Below are positions 1 through 6,122 of a stretch of DNA of 6,273 nt, piece by piece. The notes below the pieces were generated by a model. That model was not told the DNA's origin. It saw only the letters and a list, made by a program, of their open reading frames with translations, and did not search any database. Origin of the DNA: Acidimicrobiaceae bacterium (GTDB lineage: Bacteria; Actinomycetota; Acidimicrobiia; Acidimicrobiales; UBA8190); NCBI GenBank assembly GCA_003131945.1, contig PKWD01000424.1, positions 21,650 through 27,922 of the forward strand, given 5' to 3'. Each line of letters opens with the position of its first letter. Position 1 is the stretch's first letter. The translations under genes were made by a program, and so were the position numbers.

Positions 1-1266
1 CCCCCGCAGGACTTCGCCGTTCTCGATGGTACCGACGATCCGGATATCGAGCTCCTCCTGCCGCACGAAGATGTGCCTGACCCCGAAGTATCGATCGTCA
101 TCCCGGCCGTCAATGAGGAGCTCACGATCTCCGACTTCGTTGAGTGGTGCAAGGAGGGCCTTGAGACTGCGGGAGTGAGCGGTGAGATCCTCATTGTCGA
201 CAGCTCAAGCGACCGTACCGCTGAAATTGCTCTTGCACACAACGCACGAGTACTGAGAACACCAAAAAGGGGACTAGGGCGGGCATATATCGACGCCATT
301 CCCTATATACGTGGAAAGTATATCGTCATGGGTGACGCCGATTGCACCTACGACTTTCGGCAAATCAAGCCCTTTGTGGACAGACTCCGTGAGGGATATG
401 AGTTTGCCATGGGTTCGCGGTGGAAAGGTTCAATCGAATCTGGCGCGATGCCGGCGTTGCATCGGTACGTTGGCACACCAGCAACGACTTCCATTCTCAA
501 CTGGTTGTATGGGAGTAGCTTCACCGACATCCATTGCGGCATGCGTGGTATCAGCAAGAATGCGCTGCAGCGGATGGGTCTGGCGTCACAATCCTGGGAG
601 TACGCCTCGGAAATGGTGCTGAAGTCCGTGCGCATGCAACTTCGCACGACGGAGGTCCCCGTCACCTTCTACAAGGACAGAGAAGGCCGAGTCTCCCACC
701 ATAAGCGGTCGGGTTGGACGTCACCGTTCAAGGCAGCATGGATCAACCTCAGAGCGATGTTCGTATACCGAGCGGAATTCTTCGTCCTGAAACCTGGGCT
801 CGCAATGCTGGCGCTAGGCCTTCTTCTCACGCTTCCACTCACCTTCGGACCTATTACTATTGGACCAGTCCACTTCAGTCTCTACTGGATGCTCTTGGGT
901 GTCACTCTTTCTGTTCTTGGCATCGAGAGTTTTTTCTTCGGTTGTTTAGCGCAGGTCTTCTGCGATTATGTGGGGGAGCAGCGCGTCAAATGGACTCGAT
1001 TCTTCCGTTACACGCCCACAGTTCTCATCAGCATCGGACTCGTCCTGGCCGGATTGGGGATGTCAGCGGCACTCATCATCCACTATCTCGCTCACAAATT
1101 TACGCTTCCGCCCGTGGGAGACAGTCTCGATCACATGGCGGTCACGGGGCTTCTTCTGATGATTATTGGTTTCTCTGCATTCTGTTTCACTCTCGTGCTC
1201 TATGCCACGGGCGTGAGCTATGGAAGCGGCCCCGGTATTGACCGTAGACGCGGCTCGGACCAGTGA
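1..1266 (+). CDS. Family 2 glycosyltransferase with C-terminal membrane segments (5' end outside window)
   Basis: Predicted to move a sugar from a nucleotide donor to a lipid (polyprenyl phosphate) or glycan acceptor at the cytoplasmic membrane. Numbered from the GTG at 73, the GT-A domain covers about residues 5-230: an N-terminal VSIVIPAVNEE strand, VDSSSDRT near 42-49, the metal-binding DAD at 88-90 within GDADCTYDF, and GSRWKGS near 114-120. Four hydrophobic stretches follow, at about 236-258, 268-296, 314-340 and 355-382. This order matches the DPM1/dolichol-P-glucose synthase-like branch of GT2. The reading frame stays open to base 1 and no Shine-Dalgarno sequence precedes the GTG at 73, so I annotate it as 5'-partial; GTG 73 (397 residues) is the alternative start and already contains the whole catalytic domain. 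It is the first gene seen of the heptose operon and the only transferase in the window. Donor and acceptor cannot be read from sequence. The class is secure, the specificity is not. Confidence 0.88.
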   Translation, partial: PPQDFAVLDGTDDPDIELLLPHEDVPDPEVSIVIPAVNEELTISDFVEWCKEGLETAGVSGEILIVDSSSDRTAEIALAHNARVLRTPKRGLGRAYIDAIPYIRGKYIVMGDADCTYDFRQIKPFVDRLREGYEFAMGSRWKGSIESGAMPALHRYVGTPATTSILNWLYGSSFTDIHCGMRGISKNALQRMGLASQSWEYASEMVLKSVRMQLRTTEVPVTFYKDREGRVSHHKRSGWTSPFKAAWINLRAMFVYRAEFFVLKPGLAMLALGLLLTLPLTFGPITIGPVHFSLYWMLLGVTLSVLGIESFFFGCLAQVFCDYVGEQRVKWTRFFRYTPTVLISIGLVLAGLGMSAALIIHYLAHKFTLPPVGDSLDHMAVTGLLLMIIGFSAFCFTLVLYATGVSYGSGPGIDRRRGSDQ

Positions 1267-1381
1267 TCTCAACTGGACAGCGACCTACGACGAGACGGGT
1301 GGTTCTCCGTTTGCTGCCAACCTCGGTCTCTCGTACCCAGTGACTGAAACGCACGCCAAAGTCAGGTATCTCCCATCATGA
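1220..1381 (+). CDS. Possible small ORF (53 aa) bridging the glycosyltransferase and isomerase genes
   Basis: Not recognised. An ATG at 1220 opens a 53-codon frame that overlaps the glycosyltransferase end by 47 bases and crosses the otherwise empty 111-base gap. Its TGA (1379-1381) overlaps the isomerase ATG as ATGA. The part beyond the glycosyltransferase stop begins DLNWTATYDETGGSPFAANL; it reads like ordinary soluble protein, and about 23 of its 37 codons end in G or C, similar to the neighbours. The isomerase itself has only a weak ribosome-binding site, which would suit coupling to translation arriving from this frame. Against it: no clear Shine-Dalgarno before 1220, no known domain, and a short open frame is not improbable. 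TTG 1238 is another possible start. It could be a small protein, the leftover end of a decayed gene, or chance. Confidence 0.35.
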   Translation: MEAAPVLTVDAARTSDLNWTATYDETGGSPFAANLGLSYPVTETHAKVRYLPS

Positions 1382-1974
1382 CGTTCGCGGAGGATTTTCT
1401 GCGCGAGACCCAGGCAGTGATCTCTGCCCTCGACGTGGACACGATCGAGAGCTGTGCCAAGGGTCTCGCGGAACTCAGAGAACGAGATGGCCGTTTGTTC
1501 ATCCTCGGTGTTGGCGGCTCGGCGGGCCACGCGTCGCATGCAGTGAATGACTTTCGCAAGATTTGTGGGATCGAGGCCTATACGCCCACAGACAACGTCT
1601 CTGAGCTGACGGCCAGAACGAACGACGAGGGCTGGGAATCGACGTTCATCGAGTGGCTGCGCTGCTCGCGTCTCGCTGCGAACGACGCCATCTTGGTGTT
1701 CTCGGTTGGCGGTGGTGATCGGGAACGCGGCGTATCGGTCAATCTCGTCAAGGCCCTAGAGTTCGCCAAAGCACAAGGTGCGTCGGTGTTCGGCATTGTT
1801 GGCCGCGACGGGGGCCACACCGCCGCCGTCGCCGACTCCTGCGTGATCATCCCTCCGCTCTTTTCGTCACACGTGACGCCGCTCACCGAGGGCTTGTGTG
1901 CAGTCGTCTGGCATCTCTTGGTAACTCATCCGATACTCACCGAGAACATCACGAAATGGGAGTCCGTCCGTTGA
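1378..1974 (+). CDS. gmhA: Sedoheptulose 7-phosphate isomerase, GmhA-like SIS protein
   Basis: Converts D-sedoheptulose 7-phosphate to D-glycero-D-manno-heptose 7-phosphate in the cytoplasm, the first committed step of activated heptose synthesis. The 198 residues match GmhA length (E. coli about 192) and form a single SIS domain. The phosphate-binding loop is GVGGSAGH (44-51). The H-x3-acid pair of the GmhA active site appears as H54 and D58, and TARTNDEGW (78-86) is the typical GmhA segment. Near the C-terminus E171 and H179 keep the spacing of the catalytic Gln/His pair of E. coli GmhA (Q172/H180), with Glu in place of Gln. The ATG at 1378 is chosen because an in-frame stop lies at 1345-1347; its Shine-Dalgarno is weak. 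The 3' end overlaps the SDR gene by 19 bases. A role in heptose synthesis is strongly supported by the GmhB-, HddA- and HddC-like neighbours; phosphosugar isomerases of other pathways are the alternative. Confidence 0.88.
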   Translation: MTFAEDFLRETQAVISALDVDTIESCAKGLAELRERDGRLFILGVGGSAGHASHAVNDFRKICGIEAYTPTDNVSELTARTNDEGWESTFIEWLRCSRLAANDAILVFSVGGGDRERGVSVNLVKALEFAKAQGASVFGIVGRDGGHTAAVADSCVIIPPLFSSHVTPLTEGLCAVVWHLLVTHPILTENITKWESVR

Positions 1975-2972
1975 GTGGAGCGGCAGGAACTTCCTGGAAC
2001 CTGCGTAAGGTATGCATCGTCGGTGGAGCAGGCTTCATCGGAGCTCACTTTGTCGACAGACTGTTGGGCAATAATTTGGTCGAAAGCATCTGTGTCTTCG
2101 ATAACTTCTCGTCCGGTCGTGAGTGGCACCTGTCGAAACACGAAGGAGACCCTCGCCTCGAAATTGTGCGCGACGACGTCCGGAACCTGAAGGCACTCGT
2201 CGACGCTATGTCCGGGCATGACACGGTTATCCATTTGGCCTCGAATCCGGATATTGCGCTGGCGGCCACTGAACCTGCCGTCGACTTCGATCAGGGCACT
2301 CTGCTGACGCATCACGTTGTGGAGGCAATGCGGCAGACGGGGGCCAGCCGTATCCTTTACGCATCGGGGAGCGGCATATATGGCGACCTCGGGGAGTTCG
2401 AAGCGGACGAAGACTATGGTCCCCTGGTTCCGGTCTCCACCTACGGGGCCAGTAAGTTAGCTGGTGAAGCGATGATCGCGGCGTATTGCTACATGTTCGA
2501 TCTCACCGCTTGCGTCTTTCGGTTCGGCAATGTGGTGGGCCCCCGGCAAACACACGGCGTCGGTTTCGACTTTGTCCGCCGACTGCTCGTGGACCCTTCT
2601 CGTCTCGAAATCCTCGGCGATGGAAAGCAAAGTAAGTCCTATGTCCACGTCGAGGATGTGATCAATGCGGTACTACTGGCGGTCGATCGAGCGCCGCGCC
2701 CGTTTGCTGCATACAACGTGGCGACCGGTGACTACATCACCGTCCAGGAGATCGCATCACTTGCCACCGAAGTTTTGGGAATAGAAACCAGTATGGTCGA
2801 GTTCGTTTTCACGGGCGGTACTCGTGGATGGAAGGGCGATGTTCCGGTCGTCCGACTGAATACCGATCGCATCCGAGTGCTCGGATGGGCCAACGCGAGG
2901 TCGACCAGGGAAGCGATCCGAGCGTCGCTCGAATCAATGCTCGTCGATGCCAGGGACGGTCGATTGTTGTGA
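1956..2972 (+). CDS. NAD-dependent sugar-nucleotide epimerase/reductase (extended SDR)
   Basis: A 338-residue extended short-chain dehydrogenase/reductase. The Rossmann motif GGAGFIG is at 23-29, an acidic residue closes the second strand (VFDNFSSG, 47-54), HLAS is at 93-96, and the catalytic Tyr-Lys pair is Y163/K167 in STYGASK. The upstream active-site segment is ASGSGIYG (136-143); it lacks the Thr-Asp-Glu of sugar-nucleotide 4,6-dehydratases, which favours a UDP-glucose 4-epimerase-like or reductase role. The C-terminal substrate part includes FRFGNVVGPRQ and KSYVHVEDV. Sitting between gmhA- and gmhB-like genes, it probably acts on the activated heptose, for example at C4, or provides another sugar for the same glycan. 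I chose ATG 1956, with GAGAAC upstream; TTG 1971, which overlaps the gmhA stop as TTGA, is a real alternative, and GTG 1896 would run unusually deep into gmhA. The 3' end overlaps the phosphatase start as GTGA. Family sure, substrate unknown. Confidence 0.88.
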   Translation: MGVRPLSGAAGTSWNLRKVCIVGGAGFIGAHFVDRLLGNNLVESICVFDNFSSGREWHLSKHEGDPRLEIVRDDVRNLKALVDAMSGHDTVIHLASNPDIALAATEPAVDFDQGTLLTHHVVEAMRQTGASRILYASGSGIYGDLGEFEADEDYGPLVPVSTYGASKLAGEAMIAAYCYMFDLTACVFRFGNVVGPRQTHGVGFDFVRRLLVDPSRLEILGDGKQSKSYVHVEDVINAVLLAVDRAPRPFAAYNVATGDYITVQEIASLATEVLGIETSMVEFVFTGGTRGWKGDVPVVRLNTDRIRVLGWANARSTREAIRASLESMLVDARDGRLL

Positions 2973-3544
2973 AACCTGCTGTCGGTCGATCGCGCCCCGC
3001 GGTGTTCCTTGATCGTGACGGCGTCCTCAACGACGCGATGGTCCGTGACGGACGACCCCACCCTCCTTCGACCGTCGCAGAGTTTGTGCTATTGCCAGGT
3101 GTGGTCGATGCCTGTGCACAATTGCGAAGGTCGGGGCTCGTGCTCGTGGTCGTGACAAACCAGCCCGACATCGCCCGGGGATCTCAGGACGCGGCCACGG
3201 TCGTTCACATGCATGAACTCCTGAACGCGTTTCTTCAACTGGATGCCATCTACGTGTGCCCTCACGACGACACCTGGCGGTGTGAGTGTCGGAAACCCGC
3301 ACCGGGCATGCTCGTCGCCGCGTCGCACGAACTCGGTCTGGATCTGACAGAGAGCTTCATGGTCGGTGACCGGTGGAGGGACATCGAAGCCGGCAAACGA
3401 GCCGGTTGCCGTACGATCCACATCGACCGGCATTACAGCGAGAAGGGGCCCGACCACCCGGATCTGGTGGTTGCGGACCTTCCCTCCGCTGTTCGTTGGA
3501 TTCAAGCCGTTCGGGGCGGCACAAAGGAGACGCGCAGTGCCTGA
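2969..3544 (+). CDS. gmhB: Heptose 1,7-bisphosphate 7-phosphatase, GmhB-like HAD
   Basis: Removes the C7 phosphate of D-glycero-D-manno-heptose 1,7-bisphosphate to give the 1-phosphate. The 191 residues show all HAD signatures: FLDRDGVLN with nucleophile D15 and acid D17, motif II Thr63 in VVVTNQPD, K109 in CRKPAPGML, and GDRWRDIEAG (133-142) with D134 and D138 for magnesium. C97, H99, C105 and C107 (CPH, then CEC) form the zinc-binding loop that marks the GmhB/histidinol-phosphatase group. The GTG at 2969 is chosen because it starts just before the first HAD strand and overlaps the SDR stop as GTGA; an AGGGA lies about 12 bases upstream. An in-frame start at 2828 would lie well inside the SDR gene and add residues with no counterpart in the family. 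Which anomer it prefers cannot be told from sequence; the HddA-type kinase downstream suggests alpha. The imidazole-phosphate (HisB-N) alternative is unlikely in this context. Confidence 0.9.
   Translation: MKPAVGRSRPAVFLDRDGVLNDAMVRDGRPHPPSTVAEFVLLPGVVDACAQLRRSGLVLVVVTNQPDIARGSQDAATVVHMHELLNAFLQLDAIYVCPHDDTWRCECRKPAPGMLVAASHELGLDLTESFMVGDRWRDIEAGKRAGCRTIHIDRHYSEKGPDHPDLVVADLPSAVRWIQAVRGGTKETRSA
3523..3529 (+). promoter_or_regulatory. Strong Shine-Dalgarno of the transaldolase gene
   Basis: AAAGGAG lies inside the end of the phosphatase gene, 7 bases before the GTG at 3537. It fixes the transaldolase start there rather than at the far upstream start of the same frame (3366). Confidence 0.8.
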
Positions 3545-4253
3545 GGCGCCAACATTCGAAATCAAGATCTTTGCCGACGGCGCGGACGTCGAGAGCATTA
3601 TCGAACTATCGAAGGAGCCACTTATCGCCGGATTTACGACGAACCCGACACTGATGCGGAAGGCGGGCATCGCCGAGTACGAGGAGTTTGCCCGCGACGT
3701 CCTTGGTCACGTCGGTGGGCGTGCCATCTCCTTTGAGGTGATCTCTGATGAGTTCGACGACATGCGACGTCAAGCACGGCGACTGTCGTCATGGGGAGCG
3801 AATGTCTACGTGAAGATTCCGGTCACGAATACTCGTGGTGAAAGCACAGGCAACCTGATACGCGAATTGTCGAGAGAAGGTGTGAAACTCAATGTCACGG
3901 CGATCCTCTCTCTCGCTCAAGTCGAGTCCGTGGCAAATGCTCTCGAAGAGAGCGCAGGAGCAATCGTCTCGGTGTTCGCCGGTCGGATTGCCGACGCCGG
4001 TCAGGACCCCATTCCTCTCATGGCAGCAGCCCGAGATGTGCTCGTGCCATTCCCAGCGATGGAGCTTCTGTGGGCTAGTCCTCGTGAGATTCTCAACCTG
4101 TGCCAGGCGGTGGCTGTGGGCTGCGACATCATCACCATGACGCACGATCTTCTCAGGAAAATCGGTGGGCTCGGCCGAGATCTCGAAGAAGTGTCTCTGG
4201 ATACGGTCAAGATGTTCTACGACGACGCCAAAAGTGCCGGGTACCTCTTGTGA
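3537..4253 (+). CDS. Transaldolase / fructose-6-phosphate aldolase family protein
   Basis: A 238-residue class I aldolase of the transaldolase family. Visible signatures are an N-terminal strand with FADGADVESI (D14 or D17 in the place of the usual conserved Asp), GFTTNPTLM (32-40), the Schiff-base lysine K93 in VYVKIPVTN, NVTAILS (119-125), and VFAGRIADAGQDP (146-158). The length is close to the short TalC/FSA type (about 215-220) and well below TalB (about 317). Transaldolases exchange a dihydroxyacetone unit and can produce sedoheptulose 7-phosphate, which is the substrate of GmhA; I infer that this copy feeds the heptose pathway. FSA-type aldol cleavage of fructose 6-phosphate or an altered ketose specificity remain possible. 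GTG 3537 has an excellent Shine-Dalgarno, and the gene overlaps the phosphatase by 8 bases. The family is certain; the role in supply is inference from position. Confidence 0.9.
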   Translation: MPEAPTFEIKIFADGADVESIIELSKEPLIAGFTTNPTLMRKAGIAEYEEFARDVLGHVGGRAISFEVISDEFDDMRRQARRLSSWGANVYVKIPVTNTRGESTGNLIRELSREGVKLNVTAILSLAQVESVANALEESAGAIVSVFAGRIADAGQDPIPLMAAARDVLVPFPAMELLWASPREILNLCQAVAVGCDIITMTHDLLRKIGGLGRDLEEVSLDTVKMFYDDAKSAGYLL

Positions 4254-4342
4254 GCCAAATCATGTCTAGGCGGGATCTTTGGCATGCCAGTGATGTGGGC
4301 GGAATAGTGCCAGAAAGCGGAGCAAGGAGAACACCTGAATGA
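4250..4342 (+). CDS. Possible 30-aa linker ORF between transaldolase and kinase
   Basis: Not recognised. A GTG at 4250 overlaps the transaldolase stop as GTGA, and the frame runs 30 codons to a TGA at 4340-4342 that overlaps the kinase ATG as ATGA. The frame therefore fills the whole 85-base gap. An inner ATG at 4262 gives MSRRDLWHASDVGGIV and onward. The product would be small and basic, with no signal peptide or known motif. Only 13 of 30 codons end in G or C, lower than the neighbours, and the last codons are partly dictated by the kinase Shine-Dalgarno. It may be a translated coupling leader, a gene remnant, or chance; 93 open bases alone are weak evidence. Confidence 0.3.
   Translation: MSQIMSRRDLWHASDVGGIVPESGARRTPE
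4324..4329 (+). promoter_or_regulatory. Shine-Dalgarno of the heptose kinase gene
   Basis: AAGGAG stands 9 bases before the ATG at 4339 and supports that start. It is one of only two strong ribosome-binding sites in the operon, so the kinase may start independently of upstream translation. Confidence 0.75.
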
Positions 4343-5319
4343 TCATCACGCGCACTCCCTTGCGGATATCGCTCGGTGGTGGAGGAACGGACCTCCCGTC
4401 GTATTATCGACGCTTCGGTGGATTGGTCGTCTCGGCCGCCATAAACCGGTACATCTTCATCGCCATTAACCGGACATTCACCGATGACTACTTCCTCAAG
4501 TACTCAGCCCTCGAGAGAGTCGATCAGATCGAAGAAATCGCGCACCCGATCGTTCGTGAGGTCTTGACCACGCACCCTGTGGGACCCGGCATCGAACTCG
4601 TGAGCGTGGCCGATATCCCGTCTGGCACCGGCTTGGGCTCGTCCGGGGCATTCACTGTCGGGTTACTCCGGGCCGTTCTGGCCTACAGGCGCGAACATGC
4701 CACGGCCGGAAATCTGGCCGACGAGGCTTGCAGCATCGAGATCGAACGACTCGAGCGCCCCGTAGGAAAGCAAGATCAGTACGTTGCTGCATTCGGTGGA
4801 CTGACGTGCTTGACGTTCGAACCGGATGGCCCAGTGCGCGTCTCCCCGCTGCTGATCTCGAACGAGACCCTAAGGGATCTCGAGGAGCATCTCCTCATGT
4901 TCTTCACGGGATACTCTCGCGACGCCGACAAGGTCCTCGAGGAGCAGCGCAGTCGGTCAGAAGACGGGGATATGGAGATGATCGAGAATCTCCACTATGT
5001 GAAGTCTCTGGGTATCGACATCAAGGAAGCGCTCGAGAAGGGGGATCTCGACACATTCGCGAGCTTGATGGACGAACACTGGAATCACAAGAAGAAGCGA
5101 TCTACGTCGATGACCAACAGTCGCATCGATCGCTGGTACGACACAGCCATGGCGAACGGGGCATTGGGAGGCAAGCTTGTTGGTGCTGGAGCAGGAGGCT
5201 TTCTCCTATTTTACGCCAAGGACCAGGACAGTCTCCGATCGGCGATGCAGGAAGAGGGATTGAACGAGGTCCGCTTCTCCTTTGACCATGATGGTTCGGT
5301 CGTACTGGTTAGGGACTGA
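4339..5319 (+). CDS. hddA: D-glycero-alpha-D-manno-heptose 7-phosphate kinase, HddA-like (GHMP family)
   Basis: Phosphorylates C1 of heptose 7-phosphate with ATP to give the alpha-1,7-bisphosphate. The 326 residues agree with HddA (about 340). The N-terminus TRTPLRISLGGGGTDLPSYY (4-23) is the hallmark of the heptose/fucose-type GHMP kinases. The GHMP ATP-binding loop is IPSGTGLGSSGAF (93-105), GKQDQYVAAFGG is at 143-154, and the C-terminal glycine-rich motif KLVGAGAGGFLLF is at 279-291. The start has a good Shine-Dalgarno. The gene lies after the transaldolase and one base before the annotated start of the nucleotidyltransferase gene, so the two are probably coupled. An HddA-type kinase, with no HldE-type bifunctional kinase in sight, points to the alpha-anomer (GDP-heptose) branch rather than the ADP-heptose branch of lipopolysaccharide synthesis. 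L-fucose kinase-like relatives are the alternative but fit the neighbours poorly. Confidence 0.92.
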   Translation: MIITRTPLRISLGGGGTDLPSYYRRFGGLVVSAAINRYIFIAINRTFTDDYFLKYSALERVDQIEEIAHPIVREVLTTHPVGPGIELVSVADIPSGTGLGSSGAFTVGLLRAVLAYRREHATAGNLADEACSIEIERLERPVGKQDQYVAAFGGLTCLTFEPDGPVRVSPLLISNETLRDLEEHLLMFFTGYSRDADKVLEEQRSRSEDGDMEMIENLHYVKSLGIDIKEALEKGDLDTFASLMDEHWNHKKKRSTSMTNSRIDRWYDTAMANGALGGKLVGAGAGGFLLFYAKDQDSLRSAMQEEGLNEVRFSFDHDGSVVLVRD

Positions 5320-5320
5320 G

Positions 5321-6028
5321 TTGCAGTGCGTGATTCTCGCAGGGGGATTGGGTACCCGGATGAAGCCGCACACATCCACTGTTCCCAAGTGTCTCCTGCC
5401 GGTGGCAGGCCGCCCCTTCGCTGACTGGCAACTTACTTGGTTGGCGTCTCAGGGCATTAAGCGCGTGGTCTACTGCATCGGTCATCTTGGCCAACTCGTC
5501 CGGGACTACGTAGGAGACGGCTCGTCTTGGGATCTCGACGCGACCTTCGTCGACGAAGGGGACCGGCTTCTCGGCACCGCTGGGGCATTGCGATTAGCTC
5601 TGGACGCCGACATCCTGGACGAGTCGGTCTTCGTTCTGTACGGGGACTCGTACCTCTCGGTCGATCTCTCTTCTGTGGAGGAGGTGTTCAAGTCTTCGTC
5701 CTGCCCGGCTCTGATGACGGTATTTCGAAACGCCGGGCACTGGGAAGAGAGCAATGTGATCTTCGAGGGCGGCCGAGTTCGCAAATACCAGAAGCACTGT
5801 CCCAATCCATTGCCAGAAATGCTCTATGTCGACTACGGACTTTCCGCGCTCCATCGCACAATGATTAGGGACATGGTGAATTTGGGTGAGACGGTGGATC
5901 TTGCAACCCTATTCGAGAAACTAAGTCACGAGGGCCGCCTTGCGGGCTACGAAGCAAATCACCGGTTCTACGAAATTGGATCCCCGGAAGGTCTTCGAAG
6001 TCTTGAGGAACATTTGAATGATCGCTGA
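5321..6028 (+). CDS. hddC: Heptose 1-phosphate nucleotidyltransferase, HddC-like
   Basis: Transfers a nucleotide to heptose 1-phosphate, giving the activated sugar and pyrophosphate. From the TTG at 5321 the protein has 235 residues, the usual HddC size. The nucleotide-binding signature VILAGGLGTRMKPHTSTVPK covers 4-23, with PKCLLPVAGRPF following. GTAGAL is at 85-90, and LYGDSYLSVDL (106-116) carries the metal-binding D109. YEIGSPEGL near the C-terminus is typical of the sugar-nucleotidyltransferase family. The TTG lies one base after the kinase stop, has AGGGA 5 bases upstream, and places three residues before the first strand, as in relatives. ATG 5288 or 5291, overlapping the kinase gene, would add 11 or 10 residues and cannot be excluded. 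The nucleotide (GDP expected for HddC) is not readable from sequence; related enzymes use CTP, UTP or GTP. It is the last clear gene of the run. Confidence 0.88.
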   Translation: MQCVILAGGLGTRMKPHTSTVPKCLLPVAGRPFADWQLTWLASQGIKRVVYCIGHLGQLVRDYVGDGSSWDLDATFVDEGDRLLGTAGALRLALDADILDESVFVLYGDSYLSVDLSSVEEVFKSSSCPALMTVFRNAGHWEESNVIFEGGRVRKYQKHCPNPLPEMLYVDYGLSALHRTMIRDMVNLGETVDLATLFEKLSHEGRLAGYEANHRFYEIGSPEGLRSLEEHLNDR

Positions 6029-6122
6029 CATACGGCGACCCCCGGATAACGGTCAGAGACGTCGTCTCGTCCGGATGGCAACGGATACAATCGCGGCAAC
6101 CACAGTGAGATTGCGGGCGTGA
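6018..6122 (+). CDS. Weak candidate small ORF (34 aa) overlapping the end of the nucleotidyltransferase gene
   Basis: An ATG at 6018 overlaps the last 11 bases of the nucleotidyltransferase gene, and GAGGA at 6005-6009 sits 8 bases upstream, a usable Shine-Dalgarno. The frame ends at TGA 6120-6122 after 34 codons, and the product would be arginine-rich with no recognisable motif. The same frame stays open from 6123 to the window end, so a gene broken by a stop is conceivable, but nothing in either part resembles a known protein. The GAGGA also encodes part of the nucleotidyltransferase C-terminus, so it could be chance. Confidence 0.2.
   Translation: MIADIRRPPDNGQRRRLVRMATDTIAATTVRLRA

Noticed and set aside
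714..1241. 175-codon + strand frame inside the glycosyltransferase gene
   Set aside because: It lies wholly within a gene with clear GT2 and membrane signatures; its translation is low-complexity and rich in Ser, His and Arg, as expected of an out-of-frame shadow.
1896..1955. Longer N-terminus for the SDR protein from GTG 1896
   Set aside because: It would overlap the isomerase gene by 79 bases and add residues with no family counterpart; ATG 1956 or TTG 1971 fits better.
2828..2968. Longer N-terminus for the HAD phosphatase
   Set aside because: It overlaps the SDR gene by 145 bases, and the HAD fold begins right after GTG 2969.
3089..3670. 193-codon minus-strand frame across the phosphatase and transaldolase genes
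   Set aside because: It is antisense to two genes with intact catalytic motifs and shows no motif of its own; long antisense frames are common in GC-rich coding DNA.
6086..6091. TACAAT as a promoter -10 box
   Set aside because: No convincing -35 element lies about 17 bases upstream, and no clear gene follows.
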